The notes: generated by a model not told the origin, from the sequence alone. Shown: positions 9,233-18,453, counted from the first letter of the stretch. The stretch: 39,222 nucleotides of DNA from Oscillochloris sp. (GCA_012032775.1 JAAUQO010000028.1:1-39222), one strand, 5' to 3'. A program made the numbers and translations.

Positions 9233-9270
9233 CATGCATCGTGATCGCGCGGTTTGTAGCGTAGTCGCAG

Positions 9271-11361
9271 ATGCGACAATCACACCAACGTATGATCGGC
9301 GAACAAACAACCACAACTAAGCAATCAAGCTCCCTGAGTCGCCGCAGCGGCTTCTGGCGATCCGTTCGCCGGGTAGCGTTGGCGCGGGTCGGGTTCTGGC
9401 GGGCGCTACTCGATATGACGTTGCTGAGTTTGTGTATGGCGCTTTTGCCCTACCTGTTCGGCGGGCTGATCGGCTCGCCATGGCTTGAACTGCTCAGCTA
9501 TTTTAGCCTGATCGGCTATAGCTATGCGGCCTGGCGGCTCGCCCCCGGCAGCGGCGGATTCGTGCGGCGCAGTGGTCGGTTGCTGCTCTGGTTGGCGTTG
9601 CTTGTCTTGTTCAATTCGGTGGTGAGCTGGGCTGCCCTGACATATCTGCCCAAAGATCGCGATTTCCTGGGCATGAATCTGTCTGAGATCGAGTTGAGTT
9701 TCCCGATATATCTGGCCAGTGCCGCGATGCTGATCGTCGGGATTGTGTTGCCGGCGCGCTTGCTGGTTGATGCCTGGGATTTAGGCCGCCGGCGCATCCG
9801 TTGGCGGCTCACCTTTTCGTACCTGCTGATCGGCCTGCTCACCAATCTGCTGGTGCCGGTGGCGATCCTGGTGTATGTCTCGTTCCTGAGCCTGACGAGG
9901 GTGCCCGCGATCGTGCCGCCTGCGGAACTGGCTCCGCGTCTGGCTGCGGCGATCACCCCTGCCGTAACCACTACCGCCGACGCGCCGCAATTGCAGCTTT
10001 TGCTTGAGGGGATGCTGAGCGGCGAAACCCGTTTGCCGCTCGAAGCCGGTGAAGAGTTCGCCGATTTGCAGGCCCGGATCGACAATACCGTGCGCCGAAT
10101 CAGTGTGTTCTACCCCGACGGCACGGTGCTGGCCTCGGCCGGCGCAAATCCGCTTGCGATCGGCGCAGGGCTGCCCGATGATGCAGCAGTGCGCTTGAAC
10201 TTGCTGACGGCACAGGCTCTGACGAGTGACTCCTGTGTTAACGGCCATCCTGCCGACGGCCCCGTGCCCGACATCAGTGTGTGCGCGTTGCGGGCTGATC
10301 CTTCAGTCGAGCCGGTTGCGCTGCTTGCGGTCGAAAGCCTGATCGACAGCGGTGCCCAGGTTGGCGCCGCTTTTGGTCGGATTGTCTCGGTAACCTTGCT
10401 CGGCATGAGTGTGACGCTTAACCTGAGCTTGCTGGTGATTCTGGCCTTGTTGCCGATTGCGCTGAGCGGCGGCTACTTGCTGGCCCGCCAACTCACCCGC
10501 CGCGTCGAGCGTCTGAATGCGGCGGCGACCGCATTTTCCACCGGCAAACTCGATCAGCCGGTGCCGATCGACACGGTCGATGAGATCGGTCGGCTTGGCG
10601 AGAGCTTCAACATGATGGCGGCACAACTTGCCGAGCGTGAGCGCGCATTGGCCGATGCCGCCGCCCGCGCCGAGTCCTTGCTGCGCTCGAATCGCCGACT
10701 GGTGGCCGATGTCAGTCACGAGTTGCGTAATCCCCTGGCAACGCTGCGTGGTTATCTGGAGGCGCTTGAAGAGGAGTACGGCGCTCAATTGCCGGAACAC
10801 GATATGCGGGTCATTCGCGGCGAGATGCAGCGCCTGACCGGGTTGGTGGATGATCTGTTTACTCTGGCGCGAGCCGAGGCGCAACAACTGCCGCTCAGCC
10901 TGACGCCGGTTGATGTCGGCGCGCTGATGCAACGGCTGGCCGACACCTTCGCGCCGCTGGCGAATCGCGAGCGGCAGATTGAGTTGGTTTCCCAGATTAC
11001 GCCCGATCTGCCGCCGGTGCAAGCCGATGCCAACCGGCTGGAACAGGTGATCCGCAATCTGGCCCAGAACGCGTTGCGCCATACCCCTGCCGGCGGAATT
11101 ATTGTCTTCGCCGCCGAGCCGAGCGACGATGGAGTCGCATTAATGGTCGCCGACACCGGCATCGGCATTGCCGCCGAGGATCTGCCGCATGTCTTCGATC
11201 GCTTCTATCGCGGCGACAGTTCGCGCACGCGGGAAACCGGCGGAGCGGGTTTGGGGTTGGCCCTCGTCCATGAGCTTATCCGCGCCATGGGCGGCAGCGT
11301 CGAGGTGGAAAGCAACCCCGGTCGCGGATCGCGGTTCACGGTGAAATTACGGCGGGCGTAA
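9271..11361 (+). CDS. sensor histidine kinase with multi-helix membrane domain
   Basis: The 696-residue kinase has about five hydrophobic helices in residues 40-210, an extracytoplasmic region (about 210-365), another helix near 370-405, and a HAMP linker (RRVERLNAAATAF...DEIGRLGESFNMMA). The HisKA dimerisation helix has phospho-acceptor His483 in VSHELRNPLATLRGYLEAL. The HATPase domain shows RNLAQNALRHTP (N box), ADTGIGI (G1), FDRFYRG (F box) and GGAGLGLALV (G2). It should phosphorylate the regulator encoded just upstream. The extra N-terminal helices are unusual and could sense the membrane or partner with the adjacent transporter. An alternative start lies seven codons in (9292). Confidence 0.92.
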   Translation: MRQSHQRMIGEQTTTTKQSSSLSRRSGFWRSVRRVALARVGFWRALLDMTLLSLCMALLPYLFGGLIGSPWLELLSYFSLIGYSYAAWRLAPGSGGFVRRSGRLLLWLALLVLFNSVVSWAALTYLPKDRDFLGMNLSEIELSFPIYLASAAMLIVGIVLPARLLVDAWDLGRRRIRWRLTFSYLLIGLLTNLLVPVAILVYVSFLSLTRVPAIVPPAELAPRLAAAITPAVTTTADAPQLQLLLEGMLSGETRLPLEAGEEFADLQARIDNTVRRISVFYPDGTVLASAGANPLAIGAGLPDDAAVRLNLLTAQALTSDSCVNGHPADGPVPDISVCALRADPSVEPVALLAVESLIDSGAQVGAAFGRIVSVTLLGMSVTLNLSLLVILALLPIALSGGYLLARQLTRRVERLNAAATAFSTGKLDQPVPIDTVDEIGRLGESFNMMAAQLAERERALADAAARAESLLRSNRRLVADVSHELRNPLATLRGYLEALEEEYGAQLPEHDMRVIRGEMQRLTGLVDDLFTLARAEAQQLPLSLTPVDVGALMQRLADTFAPLANRERQIELVSQITPDLPPVQADANRLEQVIRNLAQNALRHTPAGGIIVFAAEPSDDGVALMVADTGIGIAAEDLPHVFDRFYRGDSSRTRETGGAGLGLALVHELIRAMGGSVEVESNPGRGSRFTVKLRRA

Positions 11362-11518
11362 CGAAACTACGCCCACACCCAATACTCCTGTTTGCCACCA
11401 CTCAGCACGGGTGGTACCATGATCCGCGTATTTCGTCGTTTGGATCGCGCCTTTTGGATTGATCGCTTGGCGCAAGGATGCGCAGCACTCAGCGTTGAGT
11501 ACGCGGAAGGAGACCACA

Positions 11519-12925
11519 TTGACCGCCACAGCCGACCTCGAGACCACTACCGGGCCCCAGGTATTCGACAGTATTCTCGGTACGATCGGTAATACGCCCC
11601 TGGTGCGTTTGAATCGTCTTGCGCGCGGAATCCGCCCGACGGTGGCGGTAAAGGTTGAATTTCTGAATCCCGGCGGCAGCGTCAAAGATCGGATCGGGAT
11701 TGCGATGATCGAGGATGCCGAGCGGCGCGGACTGCTTAAACCCGGCGGCACGATTGTCGAGCCTACCAGCGGTAATACCGGCATGGGCCTGGCGATTGCG
11801 GCGGCGATCAAGGGCTATAAGTGTATCTTTGTGATGCCCGATAAAATGAGCGAAGAGAAGATTCGCGCCCTGCGGGCTTTTGGCGCCCGCGTCGTGATTA
11901 CGCCGACCGCCGTCGAGCCTGATGACCCGCGCTCGTACTACTCGGTCTCGCGGCGCCTGGCCGAGGAGACGCCGAATGCGATTCTGGCCGGTCAGTATTG
12001 GAATGCGGCCAATCCCGAGGCGCATTATCGCAGCACCGGCCCCGAACTCTGGCAGCAGACAGCCGGGAAGTTGAGTGTTTTTGTGGCCGGCATGGGCACC
12101 GGCGGCACGATCTCCGGCACCAGCAAGTATCTCAAAGAGCGTAACCCGCAGATCAAGACGGTCGGCATCGATCCGATCGGCTCGCTCTACGCTGAATACT
12201 TCCGCACCGGCAAACTCGGTGAAGCCCACGGCTACAAAGTCGAAGGTGTCGGCGAGGATTTTCTGCCCACGACGATGGATTTCTCGGTTGTCGATGATGT
12301 CGCTCAGGTGACCGACCGCGAGAGTTTCCTGATGACCCGCCGCCTGGTGCGTGAGGAAGGCATTTTCTGTGGCGGTTCGTGCGGTCTGGCGGTCGCCGGC
12401 GCCCTGAAGTGGTTGCGCTCGCCCGCCGCCGAATACCTGACCGAGGATGATCTGGTGGTGGTGCTGTTGCCCGATAGCGGCAGCCGCTATCTGAGCAAGA
12501 TCTTCGACGATGCCTGGATGCGTGAGAACGGCTATATGCAGGACGCGACGGTTGCCGATATGCTGCAAAGCCGCCCGCGCGAACTGATCGCCGCCGATGA
12601 GGCGACCACCGTCGAGGCCGCGATTCGCCTGATGAAGACCCACGGAATCTCGCAGTTGCCGGTGCTCGATGCGCACGGCGGCCTGCACGGATTGATCAGC
12701 GAGGGCGATCTACTCGACTATCTGCTTAACGGCGGCGCCATGAACCACCCGATCAACGGGCTGCACGCCCACGAAGTCGCCACTGTTACCCCCGAGACGG
12801 AAGTTGAGGAATTGACCGGCGTGTTCGGGCGTTCGGCGGCGGCCGTGGTGATCGACGCAGGCCGGGTGGCCGGGATTGTTACCAAAATCGACGTGATCGA
12901 TTATCTGGCCAGTCGCGATCGCTGA
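11519..12925 (+). CDS. cystathionine beta-synthase with CBS domain pair
   Basis: The 468-residue protein has a fold-type II PLP domain (about residues 12-330) with the PLP lysine in NPGGSVKDRIG, the substrate loop PTSGNTGMGLA, the phosphate-binding GMGTGGTISGTSKYL and the catalytic-site region IFCGGSCGLAVAGAL. A pair of CBS domains follows (about 345-468). It joins serine and homocysteine to cystathionine, the first step of reverse transsulfuration. In animal enzymes the CBS pair binds SAM; in bacteria the ligand varies. I choose the TTG at 11519 because GGAAGGAG lies seven bases upstream; the frame is open to 11459 without a good ribosome site. It is followed by a copy of the dispersed 95-bp repeat. 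Confidence 0.88.
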   Translation: MTATADLETTTGPQVFDSILGTIGNTPLVRLNRLARGIRPTVAVKVEFLNPGGSVKDRIGIAMIEDAERRGLLKPGGTIVEPTSGNTGMGLAIAAAIKGYKCIFVMPDKMSEEKIRALRAFGARVVITPTAVEPDDPRSYYSVSRRLAEETPNAILAGQYWNAANPEAHYRSTGPELWQQTAGKLSVFVAGMGTGGTISGTSKYLKERNPQIKTVGIDPIGSLYAEYFRTGKLGEAHGYKVEGVGEDFLPTTMDFSVVDDVAQVTDRESFLMTRRLVREEGIFCGGSCGLAVAGALKWLRSPAAEYLTEDDLVVVLLPDSGSRYLSKIFDDAWMRENGYMQDATVADMLQSRPRELIAADEATTVEAAIRLMKTHGISQLPVLDAHGGLHGLISEGDLLDYLLNGGAMNHPINGLHAHEVATVTPETEVEELTGVFGRSAAAVVIDAGRVAGIVTKIDVIDYLASRDR

Positions 12926-12936
12926 CCCGACCGCCT

Positions 12937-13031
12937 GGTACAGGTCGGCCTACGTCCGTCGAGGGCTTGTAACGGCCTTTAGGCCGTCACAGGGCGATGT
13001 GCGCCGTAGACGTACGTACGCTTTAGTGTAC
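12937..13031 (+). repeat. dispersed 95-bp repeat, copy A
   Basis: Ninety-five bases match the reverse complement of 26622-26716 with 9 mismatches by hand alignment (about 90 percent). The element starts near ggtacaggtcggcctacg, contains an internal inverted repeat (acggcctttaggccgt) and ends near the acgtacgtacgctt tract. It contains no reading frame and sits 11 bases after the CBS gene. Confidence 0.85.
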
Positions 13032-13065
13032 TAGCTCGCCCGTAGTGACCGGTGACGTGTAAGGA

Positions 13066-13092
13066 CGAAGCATGCGCGTTGCGTATGCTTCG
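13066..13092. repeat. hairpin palindrome with GAAGCAT arms
   Basis: CGAAGCATGCGC and GCGTATGCTTCG pair over 11 of 12 positions around a GTT loop. The arm resembles that of the hairpin at 20168-20225. It lies between the dispersed repeat and the BTAD regulator. Confidence 0.6.
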
Positions 13093-13124
13093 CCTCACCG
13101 AGATGTGAACGAAGCCTCTATCAC

Positions 13125-16100
13125 ATGCAGCGCGACGATAGTTCAACTCTGACGATACATCTGCTCGGCATGCCGTCGGTGCAGCGCGCTGGTGAGTCAC
13201 TCGTTCTGCCGCGTCGGCGCACGCGCGCCCTGGTCTACTATCTCGCCGCTCAATTCGGCCCGATCGCCCGCGATCAGGTGCTGAATCTCCTCTGGCCCGA
13301 CCACGAGCGCCAGTCGGCCCAACAGATTCTGCGCACCACGCTTCATAGCGCCCGGCGCGCCCTTGGTTCCGCCCTGCTGGCCTCCGACGATATGCTGGCA
13401 CTCGACGCAACCGTCGATCTGCGCATCCTGGCTCTAGCTGTCAATTCAACTGAAGGCAACGAGCTTGATCTGCGCGCTGCACTTGATCAGTATCGCGGCG
13501 ATCTGCTGGAAGGCTTCGCGCTCAACGATAGTGAGCCGTTCAGCGACTGGTTGGCCGGCGAACGTGAACGGGCGCGCTTGCTGGCGATCCGCGGGCTGAC
13601 TCGTCTGGCGCGCTTGAGTGAGCAGCGCGGCGATTATCAGGCCGCCCTTGATGCGCTCAGCCGTGCGCTCAGCTTCGACCCGCTGCAAGAAGATCTGCAA
13701 CGCAGCGCCATGCGTCTGCACTATCTCAGCGGCGACCGGGTCGGCGCAATTCGGCGCTTTGAATATCTACGCGATCTGCTTGACGAAGAGATCGGCGTGC
13801 CGCCGATGGCTGAGACGCAGACGCTTTATGATGCGATTATCAGTGATGCGCCGAGCGCCGATCTGTTGGATCGCCGGCAGTTGTCGGGCGCGGGTCTCGG
13901 CGGATCCGCTGATGGGTTGGCGGTGCCGTTCACTCGCCCGGTTGCAGTTCCGGCCGGTGTCGCCGCCTCCGATCTGCCGTTTGTTGGGCGCGAGGCCGAG
14001 TTGGCGCGCCTGGTTGCCGCAGCCAATAATGCTGCGCTGGCGCTGATTGAAGGTGCGCCGGGGATCGGGAAGTCGCGTCTGGCTGGTGAATATTTGTCCC
14101 ACCACGGCGGCCTGGTGCTGATTGGCACCGCGCATGAACTCGAACAAAGCCTGCCCTATCAACCGCTGGTAACGGCGCTACGCAGCCTGATTGGGAGTGC
14201 CTACTGGCCGAGCCTGCGCTCCGCCCTGCTGATCGAACCGTTCTGGCTGGCCGAAGCTGCGCGCCTGTTGCCCGAATTGGCCGGAGCCACCCCGGCTCTT
14301 GCGCCGTCCGGTCGGCCCGATGAGGCCCGTCTCTGGGAGGCGTTGACTCGCTTGCTTACGGCGATCGCCGATATTCGCCCAACAACGGTGTTGATCGACG
14401 ATCTGCAATGGGCCGACGCCAGTACCCTCGGTTTGATCGGCTACCTGTTGCGGCGCGGCGGCGACTCCGGCCTGAGCCTGTTGGCGACAACGCGCCCCGT
14501 GACGCCGCGTACGCCACTGGCGACCCTGATCACCGACCTGACCCGCGAGGGTCGGTTGGAACGGATCAACCTCGGCCCGCTCACGCCCGATGCAACGGCA
14601 TTGTTGGCCCGCCAGCTCAGCCCGCTCTTCGGCCCGCCGCTGGCGCGTTGGCTCGACCAGAACGCCGAGGGCAACCCATATATTCTGGCTGAACTGGTAC
14701 GCCATGCGCGCAGCAGCGGTTTGCTGCGCGAAGGCGGCGCCCTCGACCTCGGCGCGCTTTCGGCCGGGCCGGTGGTGCCGTCGAGTGTGTATAGCCTGAT
14801 CGAAGCTCGGCTGAGCCGGCTTTCCGATGCGGCGCGACGGGTGCTCGACGCCGGTGTGGCGGTTGGGCGCGAGTTCGAGTTCGATCTGGTGGCGCGGGCG
14901 GCGGCGCTTTCCGAGGGCGCGGCGCTCGATGCCCTCGACGAGTTGCGGGCTGTGCGGCTGATCGAGCCCTTGCCCGATGGTCAGTACCGCTTCGATCATA
15001 GCTTGACCATAGAGGTCGCGTATCGTGAGACGAGTGAGCCGCGCCACCGGCTGTTGCACCGGCGGGTGGCCGAAGCGCTTGAGGCATTGCACCGCGATCG
15101 CCTCGACGATATCGCCGGCCTGATCGCCTCGCATCTGGCCGAAGGCGGTGCTTCCGAGCGGGCCGCCCACTATGCCCTTCGTGCGGCTCGCCGGGCTGTC
15201 ACCCTGGCCGCATGGGCCGAGGCTGCGGCCTTCTACGAGCAGGCCATCCCCGGCCTGCCGCCCGCCGAGCGTTCGCTTGCGCTGATGGCCCTGGGCGATG
15301 TGTATGTACAGGCCGGATCTGCTGCGCGGGCCGCCGAACAGTATCGGGCCGCGCGCGATCAGAGCGCCGATCAGCGCCAGAAAGTGGTTGCTCAGTTATC
15401 GCTGGCCCGTGCGATGCTGCCGCAGAGCCGCTACGGCGAGATGATCGAACTGGTGCGCGCACTCAGTGATGATCCGGATCCGACTGTGGCGGCGATGGCT
15501 CATTTTCATTGGGGCACAGCGCTGTCGTTGGAAGGCGCCGATCTTGAAGGCGCCGCCGAGCATTTGCGGCGTTCCGAACAACTCACGGCTGCGCAGCCGA
15601 CGCCCGATCCGACAGCACTAGCGCAGGTTCGTTTTGAGTTGGGTAGTGTCGCCGCGCAACAGGGCGAGCTGGTGCGTGCGATCGGCTACTACCACGAGGC
15701 GCTTAGTGTTGCCGACGCCGCCGAAGATAATCGCAGCGCACTCGACAGCGCCGTATCATGGCGCATCCTGGCTCGCAACAATCTGGCCTATCACCTGCAT
15801 CTGCTGGGCGATCTTGAGACAGCCGGGCGCTATGCGAACGAGGGCTTGCGCCTGGCCGAAACCCGCGGCGCCCTGAGTTTGCTGCCCTATCTATATTCAA
15901 CCAGCGGCGAGATCGCCCTGGCGCAGGCCGATTTTGATACAGCCGAGTCGGCATTCAAGCGCGGCTACGAATTGGCCGAACGCCTGCACATCCCCGAACG
16001 CCTGGCCGGGCTGGACGCCAATCTTGGCCTGGTGGCCGTGCGGCGTGGGCAGACCGGCCTCGCCATCCACCGGCTCTCGGCCGCACTCGCCCGGGCCGAC

Positions 16101-16289
16101 GCCCTGGGAATTCACCATCTGGCCACGCAGATCCGCATCTGGCTGGCCGCACTTCTTCCGCCTGCCGAAGCTCGCACCTTGCTGGTTGTTGCCCGCGCCA
16201 TCGCTGAAAGTAGCGGGCGCCGACGGCTCCTGGCGGCAATCGACCGCGCCGAAGCCGACCTCAACCTCGCTCCTACCTCAACCACCTGA
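13125..16289 (+). CDS. BTAD-AAA-TPR transcriptional regulator (AfsR/SARP-like)
   Basis: The 1054-residue protein starts with a winged-helix domain (about residues 5-95, IHLLGMPSVQRAGESLVLPRR...LLWPD). A bacterial transcriptional activator domain follows (about 105-245, DLRAALDQYRGDLLEGF...QRSAMRLHYLSGDR). Next is an AAA/STAND ATPase module with Walker A EGAPGIGKSRL (about 310) and Walker B VLIDDLQWAD (about 423). The rest is tetratricopeptide-like helices (about 690-1054). Such proteins are ATP-dependent switches that activate nearby genes once a signal is bound by the repeat domain. Neither the signal nor the target can be read from the sequence. The closest downstream gene is the kinase-like protein at 16663. 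Confidence 0.88.
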   Translation: MQRDDSSTLTIHLLGMPSVQRAGESLVLPRRRTRALVYYLAAQFGPIARDQVLNLLWPDHERQSAQQILRTTLHSARRALGSALLASDDMLALDATVDLRILALAVNSTEGNELDLRAALDQYRGDLLEGFALNDSEPFSDWLAGERERARLLAIRGLTRLARLSEQRGDYQAALDALSRALSFDPLQEDLQRSAMRLHYLSGDRVGAIRRFEYLRDLLDEEIGVPPMAETQTLYDAIISDAPSADLLDRRQLSGAGLGGSADGLAVPFTRPVAVPAGVAASDLPFVGREAELARLVAAANNAALALIEGAPGIGKSRLAGEYLSHHGGLVLIGTAHELEQSLPYQPLVTALRSLIGSAYWPSLRSALLIEPFWLAEAARLLPELAGATPALAPSGRPDEARLWEALTRLLTAIADIRPTTVLIDDLQWADASTLGLIGYLLRRGGDSGLSLLATTRPVTPRTPLATLITDLTREGRLERINLGPLTPDATALLARQLSPLFGPPLARWLDQNAEGNPYILAELVRHARSSGLLREGGALDLGALSAGPVVPSSVYSLIEARLSRLSDAARRVLDAGVAVGREFEFDLVARAAALSEGAALDALDELRAVRLIEPLPDGQYRFDHSLTIEVAYRETSEPRHRLLHRRVAEALEALHRDRLDDIAGLIASHLAEGGASERAAHYALRAARRAVTLAAWAEAAAFYEQAIPGLPPAERSLALMALGDVYVQAGSAARAAEQYRAARDQSADQRQKVVAQLSLARAMLPQSRYGEMIELVRALSDDPDPTVAAMAHFHWGTALSLEGADLEGAAEHLRRSEQLTAAQPTPDPTALAQVRFELGSVAAQQGELVRAIGYYHEALSVADAAEDNRSALDSAVSWRILARNNLAYHLHLLGDLETAGRYANEGLRLAETRGALSLLPYLYSTSGEIALAQADFDTAESAFKRGYELAERLHIPERLAGLDANLGLVAVRRGQTGLAIHRLSAALARADALGIHHLATQIRIWLAALLPPAEARTLLVVARAIAESSGRRRLLAAIDRAEADLNLAPTSTT

Positions 16290-16360
16290 TCCTCCGTCCT
16301 TGTATTTCCTCTGCTGCTGCATACTCTTCCGAGTAGCAGTGGCATAAGCTGTTTTCCGGC

Positions 16361-16391
16361 CCTGTTTTCGCGGTTTCGCCGCCAAAACAGG
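16361..16391 (+). terminator. hairpin after the BTAD regulator
   Basis: CCTGTTTT (16361-16368) pairs with AAAACAGG (16384-16391), with an inner GCGG/CCGC stem and a TTTCG loop. No long T run follows, so termination strength is uncertain. Confidence 0.5.
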
Positions 16392-16662
16392 CTAAAGGCA
16401 TGCGCACTATCGCGCTGCCGCATGCGTAGCAACGACTGTGTATAGGCGGCGTAAACAAATTGAAAGAAACCGAGAAAACGTACTACACATCAGCAAACCG
16501 ATAGGAATGGCGCAAATCTTGATAACCCACTAATAGGGCATTGCAAAGATGAAAAAAGCGCAATCTCCATGTGCTTGCGGGCATGCATGGTATCGGGCAT
16601 ACTACACTTCCCCACACGACATGTCACATCACAACCCCGTGGGCGAATAGTGAAAATACGTA
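16392..16662. other. intergenic region, no gene seen
   Basis: This is part of a 373-base gap (16290-16662). It is more AT-rich than its surroundings and contains a short palindromic patch (gcatgcgc...gcatgcg, about 16397-16428), but no convincing reading frame, promoter or RNA gene. It presumably carries the promoter of the kinase-like gene. Confidence 0.4.
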
Positions 16663-17550
16663 GTGAAGAGAGCGAAGCGGGGTGGCGCTGTGACGAATGT
16701 GCATGGCGAGGTAATCGGCGGGTGTCGGCTGGAAGCGCAAGTGGCGGTACGTAACGGCTATGTGCGCTATCGCGCTTGCCACGAGCGATCGGGGAGTCTG
16801 CGGATCGTCGTGCTTACGACATCCCGCATCGCAGATTCTCGCGAACAGTTGCAAATATTCACCGAAGAGGTGCAGATTGCCGGTATTCTGCGGCACACCA
16901 ATATTACCCGTGTCTTTGAAGGTGGTGTCTGGCGCGGCCACGGCTATGTGATCCAGGAGTATCTGCCCGGCGGCTCACTCGCCGATTTGTTGCGCCAGTT
17001 TGTGCCTGCGCGCCGTAAACTACCGGTCGCCTTTGTGCTCGATCTGGCGCGTCAGCTTGCCGAAGGGTTGGCGCACGCCCATTATTGTGGCGTTGTACAC
17101 GGCCGCGTTGAGCCGGGGAATATTCAGTTGCGGCGGATGGCCGGTTCGTTGCTGGCGAAACTCGATAACTTCGGCCTGTCCCGGCTCTGCGAAGAGATGC
17201 TTGCCGTTGGCGGTTTGAATACCACGGTTCACTACCTGGCGCCCGAACAGTGCTACGGCGAGACAAGCGACGCCCGCAGTGATATCTATGGCCTGGGTTT
17301 AATGCTGTATGAGGCGCTGGCCGGGCGCCCGGCTTTCGTCGGTTCGACCTACGGCGAAGTTGTGCGGCGACAGATGGCCGGTGATATGCCGCCATTGCAT
17401 AGTATCCGGCCCGATCTTGGGCCTGCAGTGGAGCAGTTGATCTATGCCTGCCTCGCGATTGAGCCGGCCCAGCGCCCGCAACGCGCCGATGCCCTGGCCG
17501 CCGATCTGGCCCGCCTTATTCAACCCACAATGTCCGCCGCCGCCGATTAA
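16663..17550 (+). CDS. Ser/Thr protein kinase fold, predicted pseudokinase
   Basis: The roughly 295-residue protein follows the bacterial Hanks-type kinase fold. The alpha-C glutamate region (FTEEVQIAGILRHTNI), the hinge (VIQEYLPGGSLADLL), APE (YLAPEQ) and the alpha-F Asp (SDIYGLGLMLYEAL) are all present. The catalytic residues are replaced. The VAIK lysine position reads IVVL (about residues 48-51). HRDxKxxN reads HGRVEPGN (136-143), so Asp is Arg138 and Lys is Glu140. DFG reads NFG (Asn159). The glycine loop is also degenerate. It should lack ordinary phosphotransfer and act as a binding or scaffold protein. The start is unsure: GTG 16663 or GTG 16690, neither with a strong ribosome site. 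No transmembrane helix is seen. Confidence 0.8.
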   Translation: MKRAKRGGAVTNVHGEVIGGCRLEAQVAVRNGYVRYRACHERSGSLRIVVLTTSRIADSREQLQIFTEEVQIAGILRHTNITRVFEGGVWRGHGYVIQEYLPGGSLADLLRQFVPARRKLPVAFVLDLARQLAEGLAHAHYCGVVHGRVEPGNIQLRRMAGSLLAKLDNFGLSRLCEEMLAVGGLNTTVHYLAPEQCYGETSDARSDIYGLGLMLYEALAGRPAFVGSTYGEVVRRQMAGDMPPLHSIRPDLGPAVEQLIYACLAIEPAQRPQRADALAADLARLIQPTMSAAAD

Positions 17551-17649
17551 TCCTACGGTGGTAGTCGCACTTCTCCGACGCACGCGAAACTACGGTTGGT
17601 TCAAGAATAGAGCAATCCTACCCGGGTTGTGAAGTCGGTTCTGCGTCCT

Positions 17650-17764
17650 GCTCCAGCGGTTCCTGGTTCTGGGTTCTCGGTTCTGGTAGGCTTGCTATAG
17701 TTTTGCATTCTGCATTCTGCATTCATTGTGTTCACGCCCCTGTTCACGCTCCTGTCAACGCCCC
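17650..17764 (+). repeat. short tandem repeats in intergenic DNA
   Basis: Three successive low-complexity tracts lie between the pseudokinase and YceI genes. They are four GGTTCT-like units (about 17658-17685), three exact copies of tgcattc (17704-17724), and three near-identical 12-mers of the type tgttcacgcccc (17729-17764). They look like slippage-derived microsatellites. No gene is seen between 17551 and 17831. Confidence 0.8.
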
Positions 17765-17831
17765 ACGGCTATCCTGACTTCAGGAACCGCAAAAATAGCC
17801 GCCCACACGGGCACATTGGGGAGCAATAATC

Positions 17832-18389
17832 ATGGCAACCTGGGTTATCGATAACTCGCATTCGGCTATTCATTTCACCGTTCGCCACATGATGATCTCG
17901 AAAGTGCGCGGCTCGTTCGAGAAGTTCGGCGGTCAGGTTGAGTTCGATGAGGCCAATCCGATCGGGTCGTCGGTGAATGTGCAGATCGAGACTGCCAGCA
18001 TCGCCACCAAGGATGAGAAGCGCGACGCGCACCTCAGTTCGCCCGATTTCCTCGACGCCGCGAACTATCCGCACATCACCTTCGTCAGCAAGAGCATCCG
18101 CAAGATCGATGATCACCACGGCGAGATCGTTGGCGATTTGAGCATCCACGGCGTTACCCGTGAAGTGGTGTTGGAGACCGAGTACAACGGTCAGTCGAAG
18201 TCGCCCTGGGGTACCACCAGCGCCGGCTTCAGTGCCGCCACCCGCATCAACCGCAAGGATTGGGGTATGGGATGGAATGTCGCGCTGGAGACGGGCGGTG
18301 TGCTTGTTGGCGAGGAGATCGATATCGACATCGAGCTTGAGATCGTTAAGCAGGAGCAGCCCGCCGCGGTTGCCGACGCGACGGCGTAA
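17832..18389 (+). CDS. YceI family protein
   Basis: The 185-residue protein matches the YceI beta-barrel lipocalin-like fold along its whole length: an N-terminal WVIDNSHSAIHFTVRHMMISKVRGSF, DEKRDAHLSSPDFLDAANYP, GDLSIHGVTREVVLE, and the C-terminal DWGMGWNVALETGGVLVGEEIDIDIELE. The family binds long isoprenoid or amide ligands. The E. coli protein is periplasmic, but this one shows no signal peptide and is probably cytoplasmic. GGGGAGC precedes the ATG. The next two genes, an FMN reductase and a ring-cleaving dioxygenase, are in the same direction, suggesting a role in handling quinones or lipophilic compounds (inference). Confidence 0.92.
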   Translation: MATWVIDNSHSAIHFTVRHMMISKVRGSFEKFGGQVEFDEANPIGSSVNVQIETASIATKDEKRDAHLSSPDFLDAANYPHITFVSKSIRKIDDHHGEIVGDLSIHGVTREVVLETEYNGQSKSPWGTTSAGFSAATRINRKDWGMGWNVALETGGVLVGEEIDIDIELEIVKQEQPAAVADATA

Positions 18390-18453
18390 CTCTCTTTGTG
18401 GTCGGTGTTGGCGGCGAAACCGTCAACACCAACCGCTATTAGTTAGAAGTATT

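Noticed and set aside
11395-11430. T-box-like string gggtggtacc...ccgcg upstream of the CBS gene
   Set aside because: The conserved T-box sequence is interrupted by several bases and only about 40 noncoding bases precede it, too few for a stem I specifier domain. It lies just after the histidine kinase stop.
11489-12688. 399-codon minus-strand frame opposite the CBS gene
   Set aside because: An antisense shadow of a strongly conserved PLP enzyme in GC-rich DNA.
14178-15170. 330-codon minus-strand frame inside the BTAD regulator
   Set aside because: An antisense shadow. The plus strand has clear ATPase motifs throughout.
17704-17764. Tandem short repeats as a possible CRISPR
   Set aside because: Units of 7 and 12 bases without spacers and without cas genes. 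These are microsatellites.
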